Of a stretch of 64,000 bases of DNA, positions 8,210 to 17,203 are shown in pieces. Numbering within the stretch: position 1 is the stretch's first letter; every line of letters starts with the position of its first letter. The notes beneath the pieces were generated by a model that searched no databases, was not told the origin of the DNA, and saw nothing but the letters and a program-made list of their open reading frames with translations. The stretch is from JACKII01 sp965222315 (lineage in GTDB: Bacteria > Pseudomonadota > Alphaproteobacteria > Bin95). The position numbers and the translations under genes were made by a program. The stretch is from contig OZ244951.1 of the NCBI GenBank assembly GCA_965222315.1, positions 1,984,001 through 2,048,000 on the forward strand. Direction: 5' to 3'.

Positions 8210-9934
8210 ATGGGTGAAAAGAAGACAGTCGTCGGAACGGGCGGCGAATTGCTGATGCACCAACTCGTCGCCCAAGGCGTCGATTATGCCTTCACCAACA
8301 CCGGCAGCGCGGAAGCTGGCTTCTTTGACGCTTTCCTGAGCGTGGATGGCGTCCAGCCGATTCTGCTGCTGAACGAGGCGTTGGTGCTTTCCGCCGCTGA
8401 CGGCTATGCCAAAGCAGCGAAAAAGCCTGCCTTCGTCAACGTCCATCTGGCCGCCGGTACGCGCCAGGGTACGGGCCAGTTGTTCAACTCCTATTTTGAC
8501 GGCACGCCGATGGTGGTAACCGCGGCGTCACGGGACAATGGCTCGTTCGGCGATCACAACCCGTTGGGCGCACAGGCCGGCTATTCTCAGATGAGCACGG
8601 TGCAAGACGTCACCAAGAATCGCTGGGAAGTAACTGATCCTCGCGGTATCCCGCTGGCGACCCGCCGGGCCTTCAAAGAGGCGATGAGCATGCCGTCCGG
8701 ACCGGTCTACATCGCCTATGACGGCTTGGCGCTGGATGCGAAGAACGTCGAGGCTCTCATCGAAACGGCGCACCCGCTCGAACTGGCTATGGCGCCGCAA
8801 CTCTCATCGCTCGAGGCGATGCATGATGCCCTGCTGAACGCGGAAAAGCCGTTGATGCTTGCCGGCCCGGATATTCATGCAGCGAAGGCGTATGAAGAAG
8901 TGCTGGCGCTGGCTGAGAATTATTCGCTGCCGGTCGCGCACAACATGTTCGACTACTCGGCCTTCCCGCTGCGCCATCCGAACTATGTCGGCCCCATCGA
9001 TGCGATGGACGACAGCGGCTATGACGTGGTCATCGCCGTTGGCTACCGCCAGAGCACGCGGGCGAGCGCTGGCGACCATCGGTTCAAGGATGCGGGGACG
9101 ATCATCGCCATCGGCCATAACCCGAACCTGATCGGCAACACTCACAATGTCGATATTGGCGTCGTCGGCAATGTGAAGCATTCGGTTGCCGCGCTGAATG
9201 CCCTCTGGAAGCCGGATCACTCCAACCTCGCGCATATCCAGAAGCGCAAGCAGGAACTGGCCACCCAGGCCAAGGCGCGCGCCACCAAGATGGTGGAACG
9301 GGCGGCCAAACTCTCCGGCGACAAGCCGATCCACCCGGATTTCCTCGGCTACACCATGGGCAAGTGCCTGGCGGAGAACACCATGCTGGTGTCCGAAGCA
9401 TTCCGCGCGGCCGACCAGTTGATGCCGCTTGGCTATGGCGAGAACGAATGGGATTATGTCCGCACCTACGGCGCGAGCCTCGGCTACGGCCCCGGGAGTG
9501 CAGTGGGCGCGCAGCTGGGCGCGCCGGACCGGCCGGTGACGCTGGGCCTCGGCGACGGCGCGGTCATGTATTCCTCCAGCGCGTTCTGGAGCATGGCGCG
9601 CTACGGCCTGCCGATCCTGACCGTGGTCTTCAACAACATGCAGTACCAGACCGTCCGCGCGAACTTCGCGGCCTGGGGTGGTAATATGGATGCCCAGAAC
9701 AAGTACCCGGAGACCTTCCTCGGCGACCCGGAAATCGACTTTGTGATGCTGGCGAAGGCCCAAGGTATCGAGGGCATGCGCGTTGACGAGCCGGGCGATC
9801 TGGAGAAGGCACTGAAGCGCGGCAGCGACGCTCAGAAGGCAGGCGAGCCCTACCTGCTCGACGTGCGCATCACCAATGTCGGCGCTGGTTCGGACCAAAG
9901 CTGGTACATGCCGCACAAGGTGGGGGCCGCGTAG
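8210..9934 (+). CDS. Thiamine-diphosphate-dependent enzyme, benzoylformate-decarboxylase-like
   Basis: The ATG at 8210 is preferred because AGGA lies 9 bases upstream; the ATG at 8192 has no clear ribosome-binding site. The protein of about 574 residues has the catalytic Glu in LLNEALVLSAADGYAKA and the TPP/Mg2+ motif GLGDGAVMYSSSAFW ending in FNN. The NTGSAEAGFFDAF segment resembles TPP enzymes annotated only as 'TPP-requiring'. The substrate is unknown; decarboxylation or lyase chemistry on a 2-oxo or 2-hydroxyacyl compound is possible. It is divergent from the DUF1028 gene and ends at a strong hairpin. Confidence 0.85.
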   Translation: MGEKKTVVGTGGELLMHQLVAQGVDYAFTNTGSAEAGFFDAFLSVDGVQPILLLNEALVLSAADGYAKAAKKPAFVNVHLAAGTRQGTGQLFNSYFDGTPMVVTAASRDNGSFGDHNPLGAQAGYSQMSTVQDVTKNRWEVTDPRGIPLATRRAFKEAMSMPSGPVYIAYDGLALDAKNVEALIETAHPLELAMAPQLSSLEAMHDALLNAEKPLMLAGPDIHAAKAYEEVLALAENYSLPVAHNMFDYSAFPLRHPNYVGPIDAMDDSGYDVVIAVGYRQSTRASAGDHRFKDAGTIIAIGHNPNLIGNTHNVDIGVVGNVKHSVAALNALWKPDHSNLAHIQKRKQELATQAKARATKMVERAAKLSGDKPIHPDFLGYTMGKCLAENTMLVSEAFRAADQLMPLGYGENEWDYVRTYGASLGYGPGSAVGAQLGAPDRPVTLGLGDGAVMYSSSAFWSMARYGLPILTVVFNNMQYQTVRANFAAWGGNMDAQNKYPETFLGDPEIDFVMLAKAQGIEGMRVDEPGDLEKALKRGSDAQKAGEPYLLDVRITNVGAGSDQSWYMPHKVGAA

Positions 9935-9966
9935 GCCAACGCGCGGCGCTGCGGAAGCACGGCTAA

Positions 9967-9996
9967 GGCGCCACGCACAGGAATGTGCGTGGCGCC
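9967..9996. terminator. Perfect 12-bp hairpin downstream of TPP enzyme
   Basis: The arm GGCGCCACGCAC at 9967-9978 is perfectly repeated in inverse at 9985-9996, around a 6-base loop. It lies 32 bases after the stop of the TPP enzyme. No T-run follows, so it is either a terminator that needs help, an mRNA 3'-end stabiliser, or a dispersed repeat unit. The arms are unusually long and perfect for this window. Confidence 0.6.
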
Positions 9997-10074
9997 ACCT
10001 TCACGGAATGCCCAGATCTGGCTTGAGGCCGCGCTAGCATTTGCATGGCCAGGTACAGACTGGGCATTGAGCCT

Positions 10075-11658
10075 ATGGACAGTACGCAAGAAAACAAGAC
10101 GCCTGGATCGGAAGCCGACTCAAGTATTCTGGCGCTGGAGCATTTGACGGGGCCGTGCCAGGGAGAGGTGTCGTGGTTGACGGACCAAGCCACATGGCTC
10201 GGCCTGACGCCCGGTCGGCGCATCTTGCTCACCAAGCAGGATAGCGCAGAGCTTCAACGGCCGGTGGCCTGCATCACAAATCAAAGCAATGGCATTGCTG
10301 TAAAAAGTGCGCCGGACGCGCAAATCTGGGTGAACGGCCGGCTGGTCGGGCGGCAAGGGCTGAAAGACAAGGACGTTATTGAGTTTTGCGCCGACGGGCC
10401 GATTTCGCGGTTGCGGGTTTATCATCAGGGGGACCGTCCGCGCTATTCTCTCTGGCGGGTCATTGCAGATACCGCCACCTACCTCCGCGTGAGTCACCAA
10501 CCCTGGCACAGGCGGTTGTGGCGGGCGGCGGGCAGTTTTATCCGCAATGCCGTGCTGCGGACGTCGCTTGTTTTCCGCCTTTCGGTGGTGGCGGCGCTGG
10601 CAGTTCTGGCAGGTATGCTCTACCAGCAGCAGTTGGAGAATCGACGGCTGCAGGAAGACTTGGCGGTGAGCGCCAGGCAATTGCAGTCGTTCAGCACCGC
10701 GCTCGCCAGGGCCCGTGATGAGGCGCTGACCCCAGCCGACCTGCGGGCGCTCCGTCTGGAACTGTCGGAACGTCTTGGCACTACCGCAAGCCGGTTGGAG
10801 GCGCTGGAACAAGGGGCGCGTGCCTTTGAGACGGTGATTGCGGATGCGGGTCCGTCGGTCGTGTTTCTGCAAGGTGCCTATGGCTTCCGCGAGCCAGAAT
10901 CCGGGCGTTACCTGCGGCACCATGTGGACGCAGATGGCCGCAAGCTGATGTCGCCGATGGGGCAGCCCTTCCTGACGCTCAATGGCAAAGGGCCGGTGGC
11001 CGAGCGGCCATATACCGGCACCGGTTTTGTTGTGGCGGGGACCAGGCGAATCGCAACGAACCGGCACGTGGCCCTGCCGTGGGAGAAGGATGCGACCGCC
11101 GACGCGCTGGCCGCGCAGGGCCTGGAGCCTGAAATGCTGCGTTTCATTGCCTACTTTCCGGGAGTGTCGGAGGCCGTGGAGGTTGCCCTGCACCGCACCA
11201 CTGATGCCGCCGATCTTGCTGTGCTGCGGTTGACCAGTGAATCAGAGGTGCCGTTGCCAGATGGCCTGCCGCTGGCCGAGGCGCCGCCGACGGCAGGATC
11301 GCCGGTTATCGTGATGGGCTTTCCCACCGGCCTTCGCTCTCTGATGGTGCAGACAGGAGAGCCTTTCGTCAAAAGGCTTCAGGCTGACGGCGTTACGGAT
11401 TTCTGGGAGGTGGCCCGGCGGCTTGCCCGCGACGGCTTTATCGCGCCTCTTTCCAGCCGCGGGATCGTCGGGCAAGCGACGGCAGCCACGGTGATCTACG
11501 ATGCAGAAACCACCCACGGCGGCAGCGGTGGGCCGGTGCTGAACGCGCGGGGCGAAGTGGTGGCGGTTAACGCTGCGATCCTGCCGGAATATGGCGGCTC
11601 CAACATCGGCGTGCCGGTTTCGCAGTTAAGGGCGCTGCTCACCGCTGAGGAAGGTTGA
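10075..11658 (+). CDS. Membrane-anchored trypsin-like serine protease with N-terminal FHA-like domain
   Basis: The 527-residue protein (a start 10 codons upstream is also possible) has four parts. An N-terminal domain of about 115 residues includes IWVNGRLVGRQGLKDKDVIE, which looks like an FHA fold. One transmembrane helix lies at about 164-184 (FRLSVVAALAVLAGMLY). A coiled-coil-prone stretch covers about 185-265. A C-terminal chymotrypsin-fold protease has His331 (TNRHVAL), Asp380 (DAADLAVL) and Ser484 (HGGSGGPV). No PDZ domain is visible, unlike DegP. The topology suggests the FHA-like domain in the cytoplasm and the protease in the periplasm, so it may pass a signal across the membrane. 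The adjacent convergent nadE gene is probably unrelated. Confidence 0.8.
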   Translation: MDSTQENKTPGSEADSSILALEHLTGPCQGEVSWLTDQATWLGLTPGRRILLTKQDSAELQRPVACITNQSNGIAVKSAPDAQIWVNGRLVGRQGLKDKDVIEFCADGPISRLRVYHQGDRPRYSLWRVIADTATYLRVSHQPWHRRLWRAAGSFIRNAVLRTSLVFRLSVVAALAVLAGMLYQQQLENRRLQEDLAVSARQLQSFSTALARARDEALTPADLRALRLELSERLGTTASRLEALEQGARAFETVIADAGPSVVFLQGAYGFREPESGRYLRHHVDADGRKLMSPMGQPFLTLNGKGPVAERPYTGTGFVVAGTRRIATNRHVALPWEKDATADALAAQGLEPEMLRFIAYFPGVSEAVEVALHRTTDAADLAVLRLTSESEVPLPDGLPLAEAPPTAGSPVIVMGFPTGLRSLMVQTGEPFVKRLQADGVTDFWEVARRLARDGFIAPLSSRGIVGQATAATVIYDAETTHGGSGGPVLNARGEVVAVNAAILPEYGGSNIGVPVSQLRALLTAEEG

Positions 11659-11663
11659 CCGGG

Positions 11664-13736
11664 TTAACTGTCCGGCACGTTCGCCTTCAACTCCTCCTGC
11701 CAGAGCGTTGCCACGCTGTCGCTTGGCGCGCGCCAGTCGCCTCTCGGCGACAGGGCGCCGCCGGCCGAGACCTTCGGCCCGTTCGGTAGGGCCGAGCGCT
11801 TGAACTGGCTGAAGGCGAAAAAGCGCCATAGGAACTTGCCAAGCCAGTCCTTGATGGTGGCAAGGTCGTAGGCGTTCTTCTTCGCCTCCGGGAATCCTGC
11901 GGGCCACTCGCCCGCAGCAGCGTCGCGCCAAGCGTGCCATGCCAGAAACGCTACCTTGGACGGCCGTTGCCCGTAGCGGATGATGTGGTGCAGGAAGAAG
12001 TCGTTCAGCTCGTAGGGGCCAATCTTCTGTTCCGTGCTCTGTATGCCGCCCGCGGCGTCCGCCGGAATCAGTTCCGGCGAAATCTCCGTGTCGAGGATCG
12101 CCTCCAGCACCCGGTTGGTCTCTTCGGGGAACTGGCCGGAGTCGCGGGCAACCCATCGGATCAGGTACTGAATCAGTGTCTTCGGCACGCCCGCGTTGAC
12201 GCCATAGTGGCTCATCTGGTCGCCGACGCCATAGGTGCACCATCCCAGCGCCAGTTCGGACAGGTCGCCGGTGCCGACGACGAAGCCGCCATGATGGTTC
12301 GCCAGCCGGAACAGATAGTCGGTGCGCAGGCCGGCCTGGGTGTTCTCGAAGGCAATATCGTAAAGGTTTGCACCGTCGGCATAGGGGTGGCCGATATCCC
12401 GCAGCATCTGGCGGGCAGCGGGACGGATGTCGATCTCCTCCGCCGAGGCGCCGATGGCGTTCATGAGCGCCCAGGCATTGGCCTTGGTCTCGTCGCCGGT
12501 GGCGAAGCCGGGCATGGTGTACGCCATGATGGCGCTGCGTGGCAGGCCGAGCCGGTCGCAAGCGGTTGCCGCCACGATCAGCGCGTGGGTCGAATCGAGA
12601 CCGCCAGAAATGCCGATTACCAGCTTCTTGGCACCGGTCGCCTCGATCCGGCGGCGTAGGCCCTCTACCTGGATATTGTAAGCCTCGTAGCAGTCATGCT
12701 CCAGTTTGTCCTGGCGGTTTGGCACGAAGGGGAAGCGGTGAACATCGCGCTTCAGGCCGATATCGGTCATGGCCGGTTGATGCTCAAAGCGCACGCGCCG
12801 CCATTGTTGCCCGGTCTTGCGCGCCTGTTCCGCCGCGTCGGCGAATGTCGGGGTGCGCAGGCGCTCTGCCTCGATCCGCTCCACGTCCACGTCGGCGATG
12901 CAGAGTTGCGGGTCGAGCGAAAAGCGTTCGGCTTCCGCCAGCATCGCGCCGAGTTCATAGATCGCGCCCTGTCCGTCCCAGGTGACATCGGTGGTGCTCT
13001 CGCCCGGCCCGGCGGCGGAGTACACATAGGCTGCATGCGCGCGCATGGACTGCGACTGCGAGAGCAAATGCCGGTCGTCCGCCTTGCCAATGGTAATGTT
13101 GGAAGCAGAGAGGTTCGCCAGGATCAGCGCACCGGCCAGCGCTGCTTCCGAGGAGGGGGGAACCGTCGCCCAATAGTCCTCGCACACCTCCATGTGGAAG
13201 GTGAGGGGGGCAAAGTCGCCGGCCTCGAAGATCAGGTCGGTGCCGAATGGCACGTATTCGCCGCACAGCTCCATAGCCTCGCACTTGATGTCCCGGCCAT
13301 GGGCGAACCAGCGCTTTTCATAATACTCGCGGTAATTGGGCAGGTAGGACTTGGGCACCACGCCCAGGATCCGCCCGCGGGCGATGGCGATGGCGCAGTT
13401 GTAGAGACTGCCCCGCCAGCGCAGTGGTGCTCCCACGAGCAGCACTCCGGCGAGGCTCTCGCTTGCCTCCAGTATCTCGGTGAGCGCGCTCTCCACCGCG
13501 TCAAGCAGCGCGGTTTGCAGGTGCAGATCATCGATGGCGTAGGAGGACACGCAGAGTTCCGGAAACACCAGCAGATCAACGCTTTCCGCGTCACCCTTCC
13601 GCGCCTCGGCGATGATGTTGGCGGTATTGTAGGCGACGTCCGCCGGGCGGCCCTTTGGCGTGCTGGTGGCGACGCGCACAAAGCCATGCCGGCGGGCGGC
13701 GTAGAAATAGTCGGGACCGGTATGGCCTAATGGCAC
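11664..13736 (-). CDS. nadE: Glutamine-dependent NAD+ synthase
   Basis: The 690-residue protein makes NAD+ from deamido-NAD+, ATP and glutamine. The N-terminal nitrilase-type glutaminase carries its Glu-Lys-Cys triad in VFPELCVSSY, VVPKSYLPNYREYY and MEVCEDYW. The C-terminal NAD-synthase domain has the PP-loop SGGLDSTHALIVA. This long two-domain form is typical of actinobacteria and many proteobacteria. I choose the GTG at 13736, which has GGAG 8 bases upstream and lets the protein begin just before FYAARRHGFVRVA, where relatives start; a GTG at 13763 is also in frame. The gene converges on the protease gene with only 5 bases between stops. Confidence 0.93.
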   Translation of the reverse strand: MPLGHTGPDYFYAARRHGFVRVATSTPKGRPADVAYNTANIIAEARKGDAESVDLLVFPELCVSSYAIDDLHLQTALLDAVESALTEILEASESLAGVLLVGAPLRWRGSLYNCAIAIARGRILGVVPKSYLPNYREYYEKRWFAHGRDIKCEAMELCGEYVPFGTDLIFEAGDFAPLTFHMEVCEDYWATVPPSSEAALAGALILANLSASNITIGKADDRHLLSQSQSMRAHAAYVYSAAGPGESTTDVTWDGQGAIYELGAMLAEAERFSLDPQLCIADVDVERIEAERLRTPTFADAAEQARKTGQQWRRVRFEHQPAMTDIGLKRDVHRFPFVPNRQDKLEHDCYEAYNIQVEGLRRRIEATGAKKLVIGISGGLDSTHALIVAATACDRLGLPRSAIMAYTMPGFATGDETKANAWALMNAIGASAEEIDIRPAARQMLRDIGHPYADGANLYDIAFENTQAGLRTDYLFRLANHHGGFVVGTGDLSELALGWCTYGVGDQMSHYGVNAGVPKTLIQYLIRWVARDSGQFPEETNRVLEAILDTEISPELIPADAAGGIQSTEQKIGPYELNDFFLHHIIRYGQRPSKVAFLAWHAWRDAAAGEWPAGFPEAKKNAYDLATIKDWLGKFLWRFFAFSQFKRSALPNGPKVSAGGALSPRGDWRAPSDSVATLWQEELKANVPDS

Positions 13737-13831
13737 GCTATGCACTCCATGCAACAGGCACACAGGCCTGGGGCAACGTTCAAGGGCGTTTACTTAGCAA
13801 CTGCATGGCCTGATGGCGAGATGTGCCGCCA

Positions 13832-15595
13832 TTATTCCCCAGCCAGGGCGAGGCGCCGTGCCTCTGCCAGCCGCTCATTCTTCGCGTTGTTGGCATAGGG
13901 CTGCCACTCGGCGCGGGAGGCGGCGAAGCCTGGGCTGAGTTCCTCACACCGCGCCATGGCGTCCCGCGCTTCTGACAGCCTGCCAAGATGCGCCAGCGCC
14001 AAGGCTAAGACATAGTGTGCCGCCACATAGTCCGGCGCACGGCGGATGGCCTGGCGGGCGCGGTCTGCGGCGGCGGCATCGTCACCGGCGGCGATGTAGG
14101 CGCGTGCGAGGAAGGTCAGGTGGCTGTGGCGGAGGGAATCCTCCGGGTTCAGCTTCTGCGCCCGTTCCATATGGCCAATCCCATCCGGGTCGGCCGCCAG
14201 ATCCGATTTGTTGCCAAGTGCATGCAGGGCATAGGCATCGTTCGGGTTAAGATCGACGGCAACGCGGGCCTCGTCCAGCGCATCATCCAAACGGTTCAGC
14301 CACTGGTAGGCCGTGCTGAGTTCGTGGTGGGCCCAGGAGGACGCCGAGTCACAGTGGATGGCGTTCCGCGCCGCTTCCATCGCCTCTGTCGCGGCAGCCG
14401 TCCGGTCCGCGGCGGCAGCGATCAGGATGTCCTGATTGAAGGACTGGGCGAGGCCGGAATAGGCGTCTGAATAATCCCCGCGCGAAGTGATGGCCCGCAG
14501 GAACAGGCCGCGGGCGGCGGCGTTGTTTTCCGCGGTGTTCTGGCGGAGCAGCGCCTTTGCCCGCAGGCACAGGTCCCAGGCATCCAGGTCGTCTGCCTGT
14601 TTGCCGGTGGAATGCGCCAGTTCCGCCTTGTCGAGAGTCGGTGCAACCGCGGCGGAGATGTGCTGCACGATCTCGTCCTGTACCGCGAAGATGTCGTCGA
14701 GGTTGCGGTCGTAGCGCTCGGCCCAGACATGGTGGCCGTTGCGCCCGTCAATCAACTGGCCGGTGATGCGGACCCGGTTGCCGCCCTTGCGCACGCTGCC
14801 TTCCAGGACGTAGCGCGCGGCCAATTCCTTGGCGACTTTGATTATGTCTACATCCTGGCCTTTGTAGACAAAGGTAGAGTTCCGGGCGATCACCGGGAAG
14901 GAGCGCCAGCGTGTCAGCGCCGTGATGAGGTCTTCGGTCAGGCCGTCCGCGAAATATTCCTGCTCCGGATCGCCGCTCATATTGGCGAACGGCAGCACGG
15001 CGATGGAGGGAAGGTCGCGAGCGACCAGCTTGACGTCCACCGCAGCGGGGGAGGCGTTGTGCTCCGTCCCGTCCCATGCACGGTAGACGCGGACGGGCCT
15101 GGCGATGTTCTTGAGAGACCGTTCGCCGAGGCTTTCGAAATCGGAAGAGAGCTTGCCGATGACATGGTCGTAGGCTGTGCCGGAGATGTAGACTGCGCCT
15201 GGCTCGCAAATACCCTCCAACCGGGCGGCAACATTTACGCCATCGCCATAGACATCGCCATTCTGGATGATGACGTCACCCAAATTAACGCCGATCCGGA
15301 AAGTGATGCGGAGGTCGGCGGGGGTGTCTCTGTTGCGCTGAGCCATGCCAGCCTGGAACGCCAAAGCGCACCGGGTGGCGTTGACGACGCTGGCGAATTC
15401 CGCCAGCAAGCCGTCGCCTGTCGTTTTGACGATCCGGCCTTCATGGTCGGCAATGCAGGGCCGGATATGATCGGCCAGATGGGCGTTGAAGGCGGCAAGC
15501 GTTCCTTCCTCATCGGCGGCCATCAGCCTGGAATAGCCGACAACGTCCGCCGCCAGAATGGCCGCGAGACGGCGTTGCGCGGGTTCTTGGGCCAT
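13832..15595 (-). CDS. Class III adenylate/guanylate cyclase with TolB-like and TPR domains
   Basis: The 587-residue soluble protein starts with a class III cyclase domain (about residues 8-175). The metal Asp is in AADVVGYSRL, the second metal Asp in TTGDGLLAEF, the purine-selecting Lys in GRIVKTTGDG, and the transition-state Asn and Arg in GDGVNVAARLE, so it should be active. A TolB-like segment follows (IAVLPFANMSGDPEQEYFAD, about 195-320). The C-terminal half has helix pairs resembling TPRs, including DAYALHALGN. This cyclase-TolB-TPR layout is common in rhizobia and Rhodospirillales. No partner gene is linked. ATP is the likely substrate, given Lys, but this is inference. Confidence 0.88.
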   Translation of the reverse strand: MAQEPAQRRLAAILAADVVGYSRLMAADEEGTLAAFNAHLADHIRPCIADHEGRIVKTTGDGLLAEFASVVNATRCALAFQAGMAQRNRDTPADLRITFRIGVNLGDVIIQNGDVYGDGVNVAARLEGICEPGAVYISGTAYDHVIGKLSSDFESLGERSLKNIARPVRVYRAWDGTEHNASPAAVDVKLVARDLPSIAVLPFANMSGDPEQEYFADGLTEDLITALTRWRSFPVIARNSTFVYKGQDVDIIKVAKELAARYVLEGSVRKGGNRVRITGQLIDGRNGHHVWAERYDRNLDDIFAVQDEIVQHISAAVAPTLDKAELAHSTGKQADDLDAWDLCLRAKALLRQNTAENNAAARGLFLRAITSRGDYSDAYSGLAQSFNQDILIAAAADRTAAATEAMEAARNAIHCDSASSWAHHELSTAYQWLNRLDDALDEARVAVDLNPNDAYALHALGNKSDLAADPDGIGHMERAQKLNPEDSLRHSHLTFLARAYIAAGDDAAAADRARQAIRRAPDYVAAHYVLALALAHLGRLSEARDAMARCEELSPGFAASRAEWQPYANNAKNERLAEARRLALAGE

Positions 15596-15631
15596 CAGGC
15601 ACTTTGGCTTTCGTTGATAACGGAACAGCCA

Positions 15632-15661
15632 GGATGACGCTTTACCCCTAGTCCGTCATCC
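15632..15661. repeat. Inverted repeat 37 bases upstream of the cyclase-TolB-TPR gene
   Basis: The 8-base arms GGATGACG and CGTCATCC are separated by 14 bases. The T-run lies on the plus-strand side, where no gene ends, so a terminator is unlikely. It sits directly upstream of the cyclase start and could be an operator or a leader hairpin. Confidence 0.35.
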
Positions 15662-15718
15662 GATTTTTCGCTTCAGTCTGCCGTCACCCGGAGCCGCGGC
15701 CAATACGGACCGCTGGAT

Positions 15719-16003
15719 CTAGCCGCCGCTCATAGCGGTCAGGATGTAGACGGGCTGTCCCGGCGGCAGTTTGGTTTGGAGCGTGGCGCGGCGGCCATCG
15801 ACAAAGATGTTGATATGCTTGCGCACCGCCGGGGTGGTATCGCGCAGGCGGTCGCGCATGCCGGGCCAGCGCTGGTCAAGCGCTAGTAGCAGTTCCTCGA
15901 CCGTCCCGGCCCGCAGGGTGACCCGCTTTGGCGCATCGGGAAACAGGGAGGCGAAAGGACGGGGCAGGATCACCGTTACCTCGGCGGGCGGTTCGCGTAC
16001 CAT
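15719..16003 (-). CDS. MoaD/ThiS family sulfur-carrier-like protein
   Basis: The 94-residue protein has a ubiquitin-like beta-grasp pattern: VTLRAGTVEELLLALDQRWP, then HINIFVDGRR, and it ends exactly in SGG. A C-terminal Gly-Gly is what MoaD, ThiS and other sulfur carriers need for adenylation and thiocarboxylate formation. The ATG at 16003 (MVREPPAE) has GAGG upstream and follows the BNR-repeat gene by 8 bases, so the pair is co-transcribed. No moaE, thiG or E1-like gene is present in the window, so the pathway it serves is unknown. Confidence 0.75.
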   Translation of the reverse strand: MVREPPAEVTVILPRPFASLFPDAPKRVTLRAGTVEELLLALDQRWPGMRDRLRDTTPAVRKHINIFVDGRRATLQTKLPPGQPVYILTAMSGG

Positions 16004-16011
16004 TGGGGGCC

Positions 16012-17094
16012 TCAGTTGCCGGTGCACAATACTTCGACCGAGAGGATCGAGGGCAGGTGCTCCGCGATCCTGCTCCAGTTATCGCCCTCGTCCAGGCTCG
16101 CGTAGATCTCGCCGGAGGTGGTGCCGAAATAGAACCCTGCCGCGTCCTGCCCGTCCGTCGCCATCGCCTGGCGCAGCACGGAGAGGTAGGCGTTCCGCTG
16201 AGGCAGGCCGTTGCGCAGCGCGGTCCAGGTTTGCCCGGCATCCCCGGTCCGCCACACCGCCGCCTGACCGTCCAGGGCGAAGCGGCCGCCGATATCGCTG
16301 TTCAGGGGGAAAAGATAGAGTGTATCCGGGTCCCGCGGATGGGCGATAGCTGGGAAGCCGAAGGTGGAGGGCAGGCCCGGCTCAATGCTTTCCCAGGAAA
16401 CCCCAGCATCGTCGCTGCGGTACATGCCGCAATGGTTCTGCTGATAGAGCCGGTCGGGCATTCCGGCCGCCATGGCGAGCGCGTGCACGCATTGCCCGAA
16501 TTCCGGATAGCGGTCTGCTTCCGGGGCATAGTCCTGGCGGGTGCCCTTGTTGCGCATCTCCCAGGTTTGCCCGCCGTCCGCCGAGGCCAGCACGCCGACC
16601 GCCGATATGCCGATCCAGAGCCGTTCGCGATCGGAGGGGTGAATCAGGATGTGGTGCAGGATCAGTCCGGCTCCGCCCGGCGCCCAATCCGGGCGGGTGG
16701 GGTGAGACTGAAGCCCCTCAAGGTGCTGCCAGTTTTCACCATTGTCGCCACTGAGGAACAGGCCGGCGGGCTGCACGCCCGCATAGAGCCGGTCATCGTC
16801 CAGTGCCAGGCTCCAGACGGCGCCGATCGGCGCCTCGCCCTCCGCATAGGTTAGGCCGGCACTCGAATGGCTCCAGGTTTCACCGAAGTCGCCGGATTTC
16901 CAGACGGCGGGGCCAAACCATTCGTTGCCGCCGCCAGCGTAGATCGTGGCGGACGTCGGGTCGCCGATGGCATGGTTGATCGGCCAGGCCTCGCAATAGG
17001 GACCGGCGATGGACCACCCATCGCGGGCTCTGCCGCCATCCAGAACGAACAGGCCCTTTTTCGTGCCAACCAAGAGCCGGGTGTGAACACTCAT
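16012..17094 (-). CDS. BNR/sialidase-like beta-propeller protein
   Basis: The start is the ATG at 17094 (MSVHTRLLVGTKKGLFVLDG). The 360-residue protein contains repeated Asp-box motifs of the S-x-D-x-G-x-x-W type: SGDFGETWSH, SGDNGENWQH, SADGGQTWEM, SDDAGVSWES, TGDAGQTWTA and SLDEGDNWSR. These mark a six- or seven-bladed sialidase/BNR propeller. There is no signal peptide, and I do not see the Arg triad of true sialidases, so binding or a lyase role is as likely as glycosidase activity. It is followed at 8 bases by the MoaD/ThiS-like gene, an association that suggests a shared function. Confidence 0.8.
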   Translation of the reverse strand: MSVHTRLLVGTKKGLFVLDGGRARDGWSIAGPYCEAWPINHAIGDPTSATIYAGGGNEWFGPAVWKSGDFGETWSHSSAGLTYAEGEAPIGAVWSLALDDDRLYAGVQPAGLFLSGDNGENWQHLEGLQSHPTRPDWAPGGAGLILHHILIHPSDRERLWIGISAVGVLASADGGQTWEMRNKGTRQDYAPEADRYPEFGQCVHALAMAAGMPDRLYQQNHCGMYRSDDAGVSWESIEPGLPSTFGFPAIAHPRDPDTLYLFPLNSDIGGRFALDGQAAVWRTGDAGQTWTALRNGLPQRNAYLSVLRQAMATDGQDAAGFYFGTTSGEIYASLDEGDNWSRIAEHLPSILSVEVLCTGN

Positions 17095-17169
17095 CTCAGC
17101 ATGCTCCGCGAATGGCGCGGGCTTCGCCGCGCGGATTGACTGTCTCTGCAATCACCGGCGGCAGAGTGA

Positions 17170-17191
17170 TTGACATTTAGTTTGATGTCAA
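17170..17191. promoter_or_regulatory. Candidate MarR operator/promoter
   Basis: The 7-base arms TTGACAT and ATGTCAA flank an 8-base spacer, centred in the 109-base region between the divergent BNR and MarR genes. The left arm also contains a perfect -35 hexamer TTGACA. A weak CATATT lies 16 bases further on. A palindrome of about 22 bases overlapping a promoter is the usual MarR autoregulatory arrangement. Confidence 0.6.
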
Positions 17192-17203
17192 CATATTTGC
17201 AGG

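Noticed and set aside
12696..13730. Plus-strand open frame opposite nadE
   Set aside because: The minus strand has complete nitrilase and NAD-synthase motifs; this frame is a shadow.
14612..15637. Plus-strand open frame opposite the cyclase-TolB-TPR gene
   Set aside because: It has no motif and the cyclase motifs on the other strand are intact.
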